From Sclerotiophoma versabilis (lineage: Eukaryota > Ascomycota > Dothideomycetes > Pleosporales > Didymellaceae): DNA of 64,000 nucleotides. The notes beneath the pieces are model-generated. The model searched no databases, had not been told where the DNA came from, and worked only from the letters and a program-made list of their open reading frames with translations. This document shows, piece by piece, positions 34,248-46,153 of this stretch. The stretch's first letter is position 1, and every line of letters starts with the position of its first letter. Where the stretch lies: NCBI GenBank assembly GCA_012274445.1, contig JAAROD010000026.1:434001-498000 (forward strand), read 5' to 3'. The position numbers and the translations under genes were made by a program.

Positions 34248-36079
34248 CTTGAAAGCTAGCGACTGCTTTGACGGCCGAATGAATGCACCAGCTTGAATCT
34301 ATCACGGTTAGACGTGCACGTGAGGCAACTTGTAAAGTTGTATAGGACCTTCCTATGCAGGACAGCCTAGCTATAGAGGATGCTGAGCGAGAGCACAGGC
34401 AAACCCATCATAGAATCACACAATTGTGGAATTACCATGGTGGAGATGACTTGGCTTACAGATAAAGGGCTCCGCAAGGGGTTAGCAGAAAACTTCACGT
34501 ACCTCAAGAGTAACGATAGGCTGAAGGCTGAAGCTTGAGAGAAGGGGAAGCGAGTGAGCAGCAGCCCGCGACTATAAAGGAAGGATGCCGGTAGCAGGTA
34601 GTCCACAGCTTACAGTAGCGTGCCATTGAGCTGGCAGGGCTCGACTCCGAGCTTCAACAACAATCCTGCCTACCAGGATGGGTAAACACCAGGACTCGGG
34701 CAAAAGTTATGCAAAAGTAAGGCAACGATCGACTTGGCTGTTGCCGTTCGACAGCCGCTCGGCCAGGGCTGCAGCAGGTCGAGAGAGGCGGCATCATCAT
34801 CCCTAGACCTATTCGAGAAAAAGACGTGACCGCCATAAGGAAGAGGTGAGCAAGGCCGGTGGTTGGAGGGGGGAAAAGGCGGAGGTACGGCCAAGAAAGG
34901 ATCGGATGTGGTGCAGAATGTAGGTGTAAGACTCGGCTCTTCTACGCGGACACGGTTGGACAGGCGTAAAACTGCATGCACACTGCCCAGATCAGTAGTC
35001 TAGATATTGCTCGCACAAACCCCACGCCTATGGCAATTGCTGACAGGAAATACTACATGCTGGTTGTAGCTAGTGACCTGCCTGCAGTGTGCTAGACAGC
35101 TGCAGGTCGACAGTGAGTGTATCCGTTAGCGCAAGGCAGCGTTTTGATGGAGGGCGACAGGGTCTGCGCGGTATACTGGGGGCCAAATATTGGTTAAAAT
35201 TCGATGGTATCATGTTGCTTTTGCGCTGTCATCTTATGCCCCGCCCGCCTTGCTGTGATCTACAGTACACCGCCATAGTTTGCGTGCTCAATAGGTGCGA
35301 CATACGGAAGCTGTGCGAGGATAAACTAATCCGTTGAGTACCTCTAAGGTCTGTTGTGCGGCTCAAGAGTACGCAGCGAATCGCTCAGATGAACGTGCAA
35401 TCCAGCGGGGCCTGCTACGGTAACGCCGCGCCGTTAGACGTGACATCCTTACACCTGCTGATTAAGGCAGCCACTAGTCCCTTCACGCAGTCAACGCTCC
35501 CCGGGCCGCCTTTGTCTAATTTTCTCCTTCCTCAGCCACCTCGCTATCGTTGCAACCCTTTCTGCAGCCCTGGCACACATCTATTCAGACAGGTCTGGGC
35601 ACGGCATGCCAGGTTCTACGAAGCCAGCCCTGCTTATTTCTCCTCCAATAGTGAGCCTGAAATTGGCCACAATTTTTGTGTTTCCTTACCGGTAAACATG
35701 CACCAGTCGTTTGTATGGGGTTGGACGAGTGAAACATACGAAGCTGTCGTAATGGCAGTGCGATGGTTGTACCCCGCTTGTGGCGCGGAGGATGCACAAA
35801 AGAAAGCAGTTCGGCTTGACAGCCTTCAGCACCCGGCTGGCCCTATCTTCTGGGTGTTCCGCACGTCGTGACGCTGATGCAGTGAGGCCGCGGCCCTACA
35901 TTCCCGTCCATTAGCTCAAGCTGACATTGATGCTATATGCGAGGCTGTTGCTGCCATCAGTCGATCAGTCGATATGTACTAGTCCTTCTGCAGTTTGTGC
36001 CCCTCCTTGTTCTTGATCCTGGTTATTTTGCGCTCGTTCTTTCCAACCTTCCTTTGCTTGTTATGCCAGGTCTCCCACG
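34248..36079. other. Divergent intergenic region between mucin and protease-like genes
   Basis: 1.8 kb upstream of both flanking genes, which point away from each other, so it carries both promoters. Plus ORF 35356-35871 (171 codons) has no recognisable feature. Plus ORF 35937-36263 begins with a hydrophobic run (VLVLLQFVPLLVL) that would suit a signal peptide for the next gene, but it is in another frame and I found no clean intron linking them. Confidence 0.45.
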
Positions 36080-38404
36080 ATGCACCTACGGAAACGCACC
36101 GAGTCAATCGCTGTTCCCCCTCCACCGATATCTGTGGCTCCAAGTGGAGATTTTGATGGCAACGACGGGAGATGGTCGAGTTTCTTCATCAATGTCAATT
36201 CCGACGACCAGGGCAAAAACGGGCAGGATTTCAAGGTCCTCATCTCTACTTCGTCGTCACTGACTCTACTACCTGGGCAGACCGAGTGGTGCAACCCAAA
36301 GTGTGCAGCAAAACGAGGTGTTTCTCTATTCAACAACGAGCAGGTTCGTGGAGTAGAACCGTCAGTTCATTGGCAAGGTGCAGGCATTTATGAGATTCCA
36401 CGTCCCTACTGGTACTCAGAGACCAACTCAAGTAGTGGTAGCACAATAGATGGGGGACGCTGGGGAAAAACAAACGTAGGGCTTGGGAGGAGCTCAGCAC
36501 AAGGACCCTTTTTGGCGAACCGGTACGCCGTGGAGTACGTTGGCGATAAATTCTTCATGGGCTCCTTCGGACTGGCAGTAGGGGCTGTTGGTCCCGATCA
36601 AGGTACCATCCCCACGTTCTTGACGCAGTTGGAGGACGATGGCCGTATAGCAAGCTCTTCGTTCGGCTACACAGCTGGCGCTTGGTATCGTAAGTATCAT
36701 TCTTTTTACTTTACTTTGTCGTTAGCACCTACATGCTGTTTGCATGCTACTCGCGTTATTATTACGATCTCCTATCCACTGGCAAAGTGCACGTAAGATG
36801 GCCTTGACAGCCATCGGGCATTTGAAGAGCTGAAGATCGTAATCAACCTTCAGTATCTGTCAATATGAAGCCTATGTTAACAATGTTCAGGGAATAACAA
36901 TCTTGGAGAGCCCGGCAGCCTCGTTCTCGGCGGCTACGACAAATCTCGTATGATCGAAAGTGCAAATGTTACTGTTCGAATGCCAAGCGGACTAAACAAC
37001 ACCCTGGCTGTCGGCGTTTCTTCACTTACGTACACACCGGATCCCGACGTCGAAGTGAACACCATTTCCTACACTACAAAATGCGATACTCGTTTCTTTC
37101 ATGCCAACATCGACTCGACTCTGCCGTACCTTATCTTACCAGACTGTATCTGCGACCATTTCCAAGAGAACTTTGGCTTGACTTATGACGAGAGTCAAGA
37201 TCTGTACTTTGTGAACGCTTCAGCACACGAGAGGAACATACGGCAGAATGCTACAATCGAAATCAAGGTTGTAGGAGGTTCTTCAGACACGGACAAGTAC
37301 TCAAGCATCAAGCTTGGATATTCGGCGTTCAATCACCAACGGGGCTCTAGGACAGGTGAAAACACTACAAACTACTTCCCCATCCAGAAATCCAAGAACG
37401 GGGTATATGTCTTGGGACGTACTTTCTTACAGGAGGCCTATATTGTCGTCGATTACGAGCGTTCCAGCTTCACAGTCGCTCCAGCTTCCTACCCAGATCC
37501 AATGCCGGAGGAGGAGCTCCAGATCATCTTCAACACGTCATACACTACTCCCACAAATACACCAGATTCAAGTGTAGGACTGACGCCCGGTACGATTGCT
37601 GGAACCGTTGTCGGTATCGTTGTCGCTTTTGTCATTGCTGGTATCCTTGCATTCTGCTGGTGGAGGAAACGAAAGATGAAGAAGGAAACCGCTCAGAAAA
37701 CTTATGAAACATCGCAAATTGACCCCACACTGGCAGGTCAGGAGATCAAATATCGACGTGTTTCCGAACTCACAGGCTCTGACCTGCCAAGTTCGCCGAA
37801 AACCCCTCTCGCCGGCTACTACTCTGCGGATCACAAATCAGTTCCGCCTATCAGCGAGATGTCTCCTGAAAGTCCGCCTGTGGAACTGTACAGCCCACCG
37901 CAAGAGAGTGCGAGCGACGTTGATGGCGGACGCGACTACTTCACTGCTGGCAAGCCGCATGGACGGGGCGCACAAAGAGACCATGTCTCATCAGGTCTCA
38001 ATACTCCTGGCACGCCCATAGCTGAGTTGCCTGGCGATGAGGGCCAGTTTCATACTCCGGGTGCGCACTTTGATGCGGTAAGCCCGATCAATAGTCCGCT
38101 ACACAGTCGTGGTCCCAGCGATACGTCTTTGTCGACAAACATCGATGAACGGCTAGCAGACCACAAGAAAGACGCAACGAGACCTGCTCACCCTGCAGAG
38201 ACAGCCGCCTTAGATGAGGAAGTAGGTCCAAAAAAGGACCCGCAGGCTGAAGCCACCACAGAAGCTGCTGCAGAGCGACGACCCTCGCATCAGCGAGGAC
38301 TCAGCGATACCACAATTGCGAGTGACAGTACGGCAGTCTCTCAGCCCACGCCCGAGGAACAAGAGCGCTGGGCCATGGAGCCCAGGCGGCCACTATCCGA
38401 ATGA
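36080..38404 (+). CDS. Membrane-anchored aspartic-protease-like protein, first catalytic Asp missing
   Basis: A 707-residue peptidase A1-fold protein. Exons 36080-36689 and 36891-38404; the 201-nt intron starts GTAAGT and ends TTCAG and joins TAGAWY to RNNNLGEPGSLVLGGYD. Family marks: a WSSFFINVNSD start strand, FGYTAGAWYR, LVLGGYDKSR, and late GVYVLGRTFLQEAYIVVDY, the A1 C-terminal strand. The first catalytic motif (normally DTGSS) reads ISTSSS at residues 55-60, so the first Asp is gone; the second reads DSTLP with Asp278. After the fold come a Ser/Thr stalk, one transmembrane helix (about 437-460, TIAGTVVGIVVAFVIAGILA) with a WWRKRKMKK stop-transfer, and about 240 disordered cytosolic residues rich in Ser, Pro and Glu. 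The start is doubtful because no signal peptide is visible at 36080, though topology demands one; an upstream exon is likely. A sensor or binding role is plausible but inferred. Confidence 0.8.
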
Positions 38405-39551
38405 GGCAGGAAGACAGCTAGTGTGTGACACTTCCGCGGCCTTATCATTGATGTCTGTTTTTTGTTGTTCGTTTGCTGTCGGCATATATGGAACACATAT
38501 CCTCCTCCGGGGCTTTTCCGCAGGTGTGTATTTATTATTGAGTATTTGATACCCTACTAGTACGCTCTTTATGACGAGATGAACTATCACACCTTTTGCT
38601 TTCGAAAGACTTGCGATGATATTGGTGCGGCGGCTCTTCAGTGCACTGAGCGATGGTTGTGCAGCTGAACATTCAAAGTTTGCCACTCAAGTGTGTCTCT
38701 GGACCTATATATCTTGATGAACACTAGGTGTAATACGCCAGATGCTAATCGACCTGAATCCATGATAAGCGATGCCGCAGCGTCGGTAGAATCTGCAGGC
38801 AGAATCCAGCTGCTCTGTTCAGATGCTCTGGCACATAGGCTGTTCAAGTACAGATTCGTACCTAGCATATTCGACAGTCTATCACACGTATTCATTGCAA
38901 TACAGTCCTGCATTTATGGCACTTTCATGTCATTGTGGGATACCGTGGGTTTGCAATTGTTCTGGTAGTCAGCCTTAGATGCCATCCTCATCTTCGGTCC
39001 TTTCCGCCACCTGAGCGCTTCGTCCTCCATGCAATTCAGTATCGAGCTGCGCTTGAGGCATACAACAGGCTGCAAATACGGCTCCTGCTGGTTGAGTGTT
39101 CAATCGGTCTGGACTGAGGTGAAAGCATGATTTGCAGGGGTATCCCGTGTGAGATCACATAAGAGCCGTAAGGCGACGTGATCAATAGCGTCGCAATCAA
39201 TGCTGATATAAAAGCCTCAGGCGCTATAGGTCGGGTCAGCAAAGAAGCTGCCGCTGACGGGAAGCCTTACGGGCTAATGCGTAAGCATACAGCATGGGTC
39301 GGGTAAAGTGTGGCATGAGTTCAACAATAGTGAGTGCTTCCTGCCGTGCCTACTGCCGTGCCCGCGAACCACGGGATGAATATGGATTCTGTGCGGTAGC
39401 AAAAAGAAATGAGCAACCGTTAATCTGCCATTTGAAGAACAGACTGGATATAAGCTTCTGATGTGAATATTGATTCTGCATCTAAAGTCACGTGGTCAAC
39501 GTGTCTAGAAAGCTACCTCGGTGTTACAATGTGCGACTGCAAGGCTACCTA
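38405..39551. other. Convergent intergenic region
   Basis: Separates the 3' ends of the protease-like gene (+) and the Zn2Cys6 regulator (-). Only short featureless ORFs are present. Confidence 0.5.
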
Positions 39552-41415
39552 CTATAAGCTCTCCTTTTTCTGCGGTTGCTTTGTAGATATAGTATCTTGT
39601 TCATGCATATACTCGGTCGCTTGGCTGGGTTTATGCTCGCTGTAACCGATGTGCTGATCCTGATCTCGCACTGCGTTAGACGTTGAAGGAAGATGTGATG
39701 CACTCGTCATCTGAGACGCGTACGGGGGAAGCACCTGGCCAGTAAGATTCGGATATGACGCGGTACGGTCTGATGTGGATGTTGGTGTGTATTCAGTCGC
39801 TCGCGAAGGGGGTTGAGAATATTGGCGGAAAGGAACTGTCTGTGGTGGTTGCTGTGCGTATGGCAGGACAAGCGGTTCCTGTGAAGATCCAAGACCTTCA
39901 GGAAGTCGATAGATGTCTGTGAAAAGATTCCAAGTAGAAGTTATCTCCAGGAAAGATAGTGGCCACTGCAGAACGGGGAGCCAGCTCTTATCGACACTAT
40001 CGGAACAGGCTTTCATCAGTCGATGGCCCCACCCATTCATGAACCAGTAACGAGGTTCAGCAGCAAACAGCATGGTAGCGTAGTACATCAGAATCACGAT
40101 TGCTCCCGAGTGTCTTTGTCGCACACCGGCGAGGAAGTTGCTATCGAGATGCAATGGCCAGAAGAACAAAAATCGAAGTTCTCGGTTGTCTACCCGCGGT
40201 GGACTTGCGAGCTTGAGCACAGGCTCGAAATGAGCGATGACACCCATGAAGGCGGCACGCTCTTGCTCTGAGAGATCCGGCTTCGTTTTGATAAATGAAA
40301 TCAGAGCCGGCACATGCTGTGTTAATTCCTGGAGTAATGGTTGAGAGGGGGTGGACTCTCGTGGGTCGCGAAAGATTGGAGCAAGGAATGACTCAAGTAC
40401 ATGAGTATGGGCAAGTGCCAGTACATTGCCCATGCCTTGCATGAGCGAAAAAATGTTTAAGATGCTGTCAATGGCAGATGGTGGCGAGGGTATGTCTACA
40501 CAGCTGGCCTCGAATCCAGTCGAAGCAAACACGCCCAATGTAAGAAGCGTTGAAGTAGCAACGATTGCCGGTGCTTCCTCTGGGGTGATGTTCTGAAGCT
40601 TCGGTCGCATTCCTTTGATGGCGAGATCTTGATGATGAATGCCCAGGGTATAATACTCCTGGCGTCTATCAGGAAGCTGCGATGCCTTATGAAATGCCGC
40701 GAACGCTAGGATCTCGTGCATCAAGAAGGTGTGAGTGACGGCACACTTTGGTGCGTCGACCCTCCAGGTATGTCGCATATCCTCTCGCTGTGATAACTCG
40801 TCATATGCTTCGATGGTCCAGTGATGCCTGCGTCAGATTAGTGCTGCCTTCGCCATGTAATCGATGTACGAACATCAACTCTACATCCCGGACCCAAAGA
40901 TCGGACTGATCGGTTGCAGGTTTATGGATGAACGGCCTGAAAAACGGAAACTGATCTGGTTGCGAACTTGGAGAACTACCCTCTGAAGCTCCATCTCCAG
41001 GCGACATAGCTGACGGGTTCAGAACATAATCGATAAGCAAAGAGGGCGATGATGTCGACGAACCCTATGAGCCTCTCAGCCGCATGTTATACAGCATAAT
41101 TGTGCGAACTTACAGTTCTGGAGCGCTCATTTGACGATTTGCTTTCACGCTCACGTTTTGAAGCAGCACCACTACTGCTTGTCCCAGCGGACGAAGCGGA
41201 AGGCGGTGGATCCGTAACAAGGCTACATTGTACACCGTGTCTTGCACAACTAGTACATGGCTTGAGCTCATCGCACTGTTGAGTTATCAGTTCGTACTCT
41301 TGTTGATCATTCGACGAACGAGCATTTGGCAGCTAGATGAATAACGAACCTTCACGTGGCGTGCCTTGCACTGCCGGCAACCCAACCGACTCTTCTTGTG
41401 GCCTAGGCGCGGCAT
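39552..41415 (-). CDS. Zn2Cys6 fungal transcription factor
   Basis: A 564-residue regulator. Exons on the minus strand: 41415-41350, 41275-41114, 41064-40874 and 40827-39552. The binuclear zinc cluster has the canonical spacing C-x2-C-x6-C-x5-C-x2-C-x6-C at residues 13-39 (GCRQCKARHVK then CDELKPCTSCARHGVQC), with intron 1 falling between Lys22 and Cys23. Introns 1 and 3 both start with the uncommon donor GTTCGT; using it for intron 3 yields RDVELMHHWTIEAYDELS, the ELMHHW signature of the Upc2/sterol-type fungal_trans_2 family. The long helical region follows (THTFLMHEILAFAAFHKA, ATSTLLTLGVFAS). The C-terminal 130 residues are Gln/Ser/Thr/Pro-rich. DNA binding in the nucleus is clear from the cluster; target genes and ligand are unknown. 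Confidence 0.87.
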
Positions 41416-44209
41416 TGAGGTTTCACTGACCAGTGAGGTGGCGCTTGATGTGGCTCGCCCGCGATCTGACTGGGTTGCCCTCGATGCAGCCACTCGACGG
41501 TGTCGTTGTTGCAAAGCGAATGCGAGGCGGGGGTGGAAAAGTGCAGTGGGTCGACAATCTCTTCTTGCATGGGTGGCATGGCGCTATTCCCTATTCGCTA
41601 GGAAAGAGAATCAATCTCGGATTCGGGTTGGCGGCTGGAATCGTAGATACATTGTGTCTTGTAAAGCACTCAACGTGCGGTCGTTTACCCTCAGTGCACG
41701 TTCGATGAAGGCTGGACCCTCGCTGACTAAGAATTTATTGGCTCGAACAAGCTAAGAACGCTTCTAATCGCAGCGCACACCTACACTGCTGTTGTCCGCC
41801 ACGCCTCTAATGCCCACCAACAAAGTGATGTTAGCACTGATGTACGAGCTTTAGACTCGTCATTGCAGCTTGTATCGCATGTAGGTGACAGCGGCACTAC
41901 CCGTATGCAGGTATCCGCACGCCATCACATCGGCTCCAGCCCCTGATATCATAGCGCCAACGTTCAGCTATCAGTGTTGCAGACCGCAAAGTTTCACGAT
42001 GCAATTTATATTAGAGCATTGCAGACTCGAGAACAAGTCCTTAATTGGCCCTACCAGAGAGCCTTCGCAGGGGCTTTTCTACCGGCTCGCAACAAATACC
42101 TTCAGCCCTACTTATCAGGTCACAGTACTTAAATCTTGATCCAGGGCTGATCTCTAGCCCATAATATCGCTACGTGGTTTGCTCTCACAACCCCACCTTT
42201 AGGTCATGACCGTTCCATGACTGGTCTTCAACTTTGTTGGTGAACTGAACTTTCACCTTGTCTGAGATCTTATGTTCTAGATGTCTCATTGTTCACGGGT
42301 TAAGCTCCATCCAGGCTTCGCTTTCCCACGCACACGTTTGCAGTGAAAGACGGTTCAGGGAAGCCGAATATGGTACTGCTATCAATTCTTCTACACTAAT
42401 ACTTAACTTTCTGGTTTCGAAGTAATTCCTTTCGTATTTACATTCTTCAGCTTCAGCACCGTGTTCAACCAAAATAACACTGTGTATCATCTGCACTCAA
42501 TTCACGATGTCGGCTTTGAACATATACAGGATACTCAAAATGTCACCCAAATCAGAAGACACTGACACAGCACCGTTACACACAACCACCCTTCCAGAAC
42601 CTAGTCAACAGAACCAGGCCTTGTGGGGGAAAGTACACTCCACTCCGTTGACATGTGACAATCAAGCTGGGTGAGAAAGCTGTTTTCACTCGCGCTCTGC
42701 TCCAACAAATCGAAGACAACAAAGTCGCACTTGGTATTGAGACCCGCAAGGCCCATTTCCTTCGAGGTTTGCTTGATGTCAATCATACAAACAGTTTTGG
42801 AAAGTATAAGGTCTGGAACCAATGCAAGTATGAGGATGATAACGAGGGCAATTACAACTACGTCGCCACGCGACTGATGTCACGCGTGAAGTTCCATCCA
42901 GTCTTCCAAAACAGGCAAGAAAATCTAGATGTCTGTATCGTACGTTCTCGCATTGGGTACTTTGGCGTAGAACGAGGAGCATCGGGAGGAGAAGACCATG
43001 CAAGGCTACTCAAGTGCTCTTCAGAGTACCAGACATCTCTGCCTCATAACTAGCTCTCACAAGACGATTCTCCAGTTGACGAATAACTTAGCCGCACAAT
43101 ACAACCCAATCACAGAGACCCTCTGTTTCGCTTAGGTGTTTCAACCATGACAAAGCTTATTATGAGTCCTCGCTGCAGCACATGACGACTTTCACCATCA
43201 CGAACCACCCGGGGCAAGCATACGAAAACAAATGTTCCCATCTAAAGCCCATCGGGATCATAATGCAAGATCCTTGCTACATACGAAAGGATCAAGAGCA
43301 ACTCCAGATACTTTACCAAGGCGGCAAGCTCTCTTTCGTCTCTGATCTAGATGGGCTACTCGCCATCGATTCGAACACATCTCTACTCGCCGCTTCCCTT
43401 CTGGTTGATTGCCCTCTGATGCAGATCGTTGCTGACATTTTCCAGGGCTTAAATAGAGTGTCCGGCCGCTATCATATGCGATAGCATAAATATCAATTTC
43501 TACAAAGAAAATTACAGTTTGTCGGATCGACAGTCTCCAGCGGTGGTCTGCTTGCTGACGCAGCAATATGTTGGACTGGACTTCAAGACCATGTCCTAGG
43601 ACAAGAGCTAGCTGAAGATGTGCATAGAGCAGAAAGTATGGATCGCCCTTACTGGCTATCAAACATGCATCTTGTACATACGACGGAGGCAGTAAGGTAG
43701 CATCGGCAACACCTTTTTTAAATGCTAAATTATGCTGAGTGTCGGTTCAACTTTCTCGGCTCCAATAGTCGCAAACTTCTCCAACGGCAATGGATAGCCT
43801 TACAGCATGCGGTAAACGCACTGAATTCTCCAAACTACAAGGAACCTGTTTAGAAGATTCAGATATGGTTCTACGATCGTCGAGCATGTACGAAGTGGAC
43901 AAGTAATGTAGGCGGAGTTGCGCATCTCGGAAAACTGTTGATTGGTCGAGTCATGTGCTAACGCGATTAGACCCTTATTTGACACGCGCGACCTCGGGAA
44001 GTAGCGTTCGTCATTGTTCACGAACATTCCACTCGTCGTCACCGCCGCTGCCTTGCAAGCAACATTACGAAGCTTCATAAGTTCGGCCTTGGAAGGATTC
44101 CTCGCCATAACGTAGTAATCAGACGCTCAGTCCGACAACCTAATAGTTCTTGAAGTCGTGCAGAATCGCATCTCGGACCAACTTGCGCGGTACCCACAAA
44201 GCCGTCAAA
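41416..44209. other. 2.8-kb gene-poor region
   Basis: Upstream of both flanking divergent genes. Plus ORF 42655-43053 (132 codons) and minus ORF 43258-43662 (134 codons) are the longest frames near the middle. Neither shows domain motifs, and each competes with other frames. I leave them uncalled. Confidence 0.45.
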
Positions 44210-46153
44210 ATGGATGTGCTACTATACGTGTATGACCTCTCGCAGGTAAGTCCATGGTTATGAGCTGCAGCCCATTATAAAATCTATGCTTGGTCAGTTC
44301 GATACTGATCTAATTAGGGTCTTGCACGTAGCATGTCACGACAGTTTCTTGGAATTCAGATAGACGCCGTATACCACACAGCGATCGTTCTCGAAGGTAT
44401 TGAATACTACTATGGTGGAGGCATACAAACATGTCGAGCTGGCACTACACATCATGGTCGACCCATGGAGATTGTCAAGCTCGGACAGACATCGTTGCCT
44501 CTCGAGGTCATACTGGAGTATTTGGAATCGTTGAAGACGATATACACAGCGGAGGTACATCTTACCCTAGTTTCTACGTAAGACTATTCTGACACCTTGC
44601 AGTCATATGACCTGTTCATGCACAACTGCAACAACTTCTCAAACGACTTCGCTATGTTCCTCGTCGGTAAAGGGATACCCGCACACATCACTAGCCTACC
44701 GCAGGACGTCCTCAATACGCCTTTTGGTCAGATGCTCAGGCCGCAGCTTGATGCTATGATGCGACCAATTACACAAGCTCCAACACCACAGCCCGTACAG
44801 CCCTTCGCCTCAAATGGATCACACACCGCTACGACTACAAGTAATGGGACAGCAAGTACGGGATCTGCAGCAAATGGGAGTACTCTTGCGGCGTACACAG
44901 GACGGGTGAACAATGTCACTGCAATCAAGGAGGTAGACCGGCTACTTGAGCTTGCCAAGGATCGTTGTGCTATCATCTTCTTCACGAGCGCAAATTGCGG
45001 TCCCTGCAAGCTGGCCTATCAGCCTTACGATGATCTTGCCGCAGAAGCAGGATCAAAATGCATTTTCATCAAGATTGATTTCACACGCGCAGACGGTTCT
45101 ATCAACACGCGCTACCCAGACGTCAGAGCAACACCGACATTCATAACTTACAGCAAGGGAGCTAAGCGAGATGAATGGAGCGGAGCTGACCCTCGACAGC
45201 TTCGTAGCAACGTGGAGTCACTGCTGAACGCTACCTTCCCGCCTCACCCGCATCTTTCGCAGAGTACACCATGTCTGCTACGCCAAAGCCAGCGACCAAT
45301 TATATTCACAAAAGTCCCACCACTCGAAAAACTGGTGGCAAAGATGGGCGATGCTGGCAAACATCCTGCAATATCATCAATAGTCTCCTTCATCAACACC
45401 CGTGAAAAGTCAGGAGCTATCGAGGCGCCCCTGACACAGTTGCCGCAATTCGCCAGCTTTATAAGGAACAGCACAACTCAGCTACCACCAGAGCTGCTGT
45501 TCACTGCATACGATCTTCTTAGAGTCGCCCTCACAGACGTCCGTGTTGCTGGGTTCTTCGCTGAAGAGCACAAAGGTGCCACCGGTACACCAGCAACCGT
45601 TCACCACCTTCTCCAACACGTGGATGGGCAAAGCGAATCGGCACCATACCCACTGCGTCTTACGACCCTGCATCTCGCATGCAATCTTTTCAACTCTCCA
45701 CTCTTCGTTCCTCACCTACTCTCAACTCCGCTATCTTCGATACTCATTTCCATCCTTACAACGTCCCTCCTTGACGACAAACACCCAGCGCTTAAAGCCT
45801 CGGCGCTCAGCTTAGCTATGAATCTTGCATCCTCGAACCACCAGATTCGTATGAAGAAGTACGGCGGCAATGTTGCACACACTCTCTCCTCCGCGTCCGA
45901 GCTCCAGGACTCGGAGCAGACTGAGTTGCTAGCTTCTTTGCTTGAGACGCTGGGTGCTGAAGATGAGTGGAGTGAGAACAAGAAGATGGCGCTCATCGCT
46001 ACGGGCTGGCTTGCCTATGGTGCAGACATGGAGGGTGAACTAAGAGACCTCTGGCGCGTCATGGATGCTGCTGGGGCGGTGGGTAAGATCCAAGCTAATG
46101 TCACTGAAGATAGATTACTGGCGAAGGAGGTGCAGAAGCTTTTCGAGGTATAG
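44210..46153 (+). CDS. PPPDE/DeSI peptidase - thioredoxin - PUL domain fusion protein
   Basis: A 607-residue three-domain protein. Exons 44210-44245 (12 codons), 44318-44554 and 44603-46153; introns start GTAAGT and GTACAT. Domain 1 (about 1-150) is a PPPDE/DeSI papain-like fold that removes ubiquitin or SUMO: VYDLSQGLAR, catalytic His32 in VYHTAIV, the EYYYGGGIQ turn, and catalytic Cys100 in HNCNNFSNDFA. A Thr/Ser/Ala linker follows. Domain 2 (about 190-310) is a thioredoxin with active site C223-G-P-C226 (TSANCGPCK) and RATPTFITY with the cis-Pro. Domain 3 (about 350-607) is a helical PUL domain (armadillo-like; binds Cdc48/p97 in PLAP/Ufd3/Doa1), with FASFIRNSTTQ, LRLTTLHLACNLFNSP and ALSLAMNLA. 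A role in redox-linked ubiquitin/Cdc48 pathways is inferred. All catalytic residues are kept. Confidence 0.9.

Noticed and set aside
35356..35871. 171-codon plus ORF before the protease-like gene
   Set aside because: No family feature and no splice or start support; likely promoter DNA.
42655..43053. 132-codon plus ORF in the 41.4-44.2 kb gap
   Set aside because: Composition is protein-like in parts, but no domain and no neighbouring exons were found.
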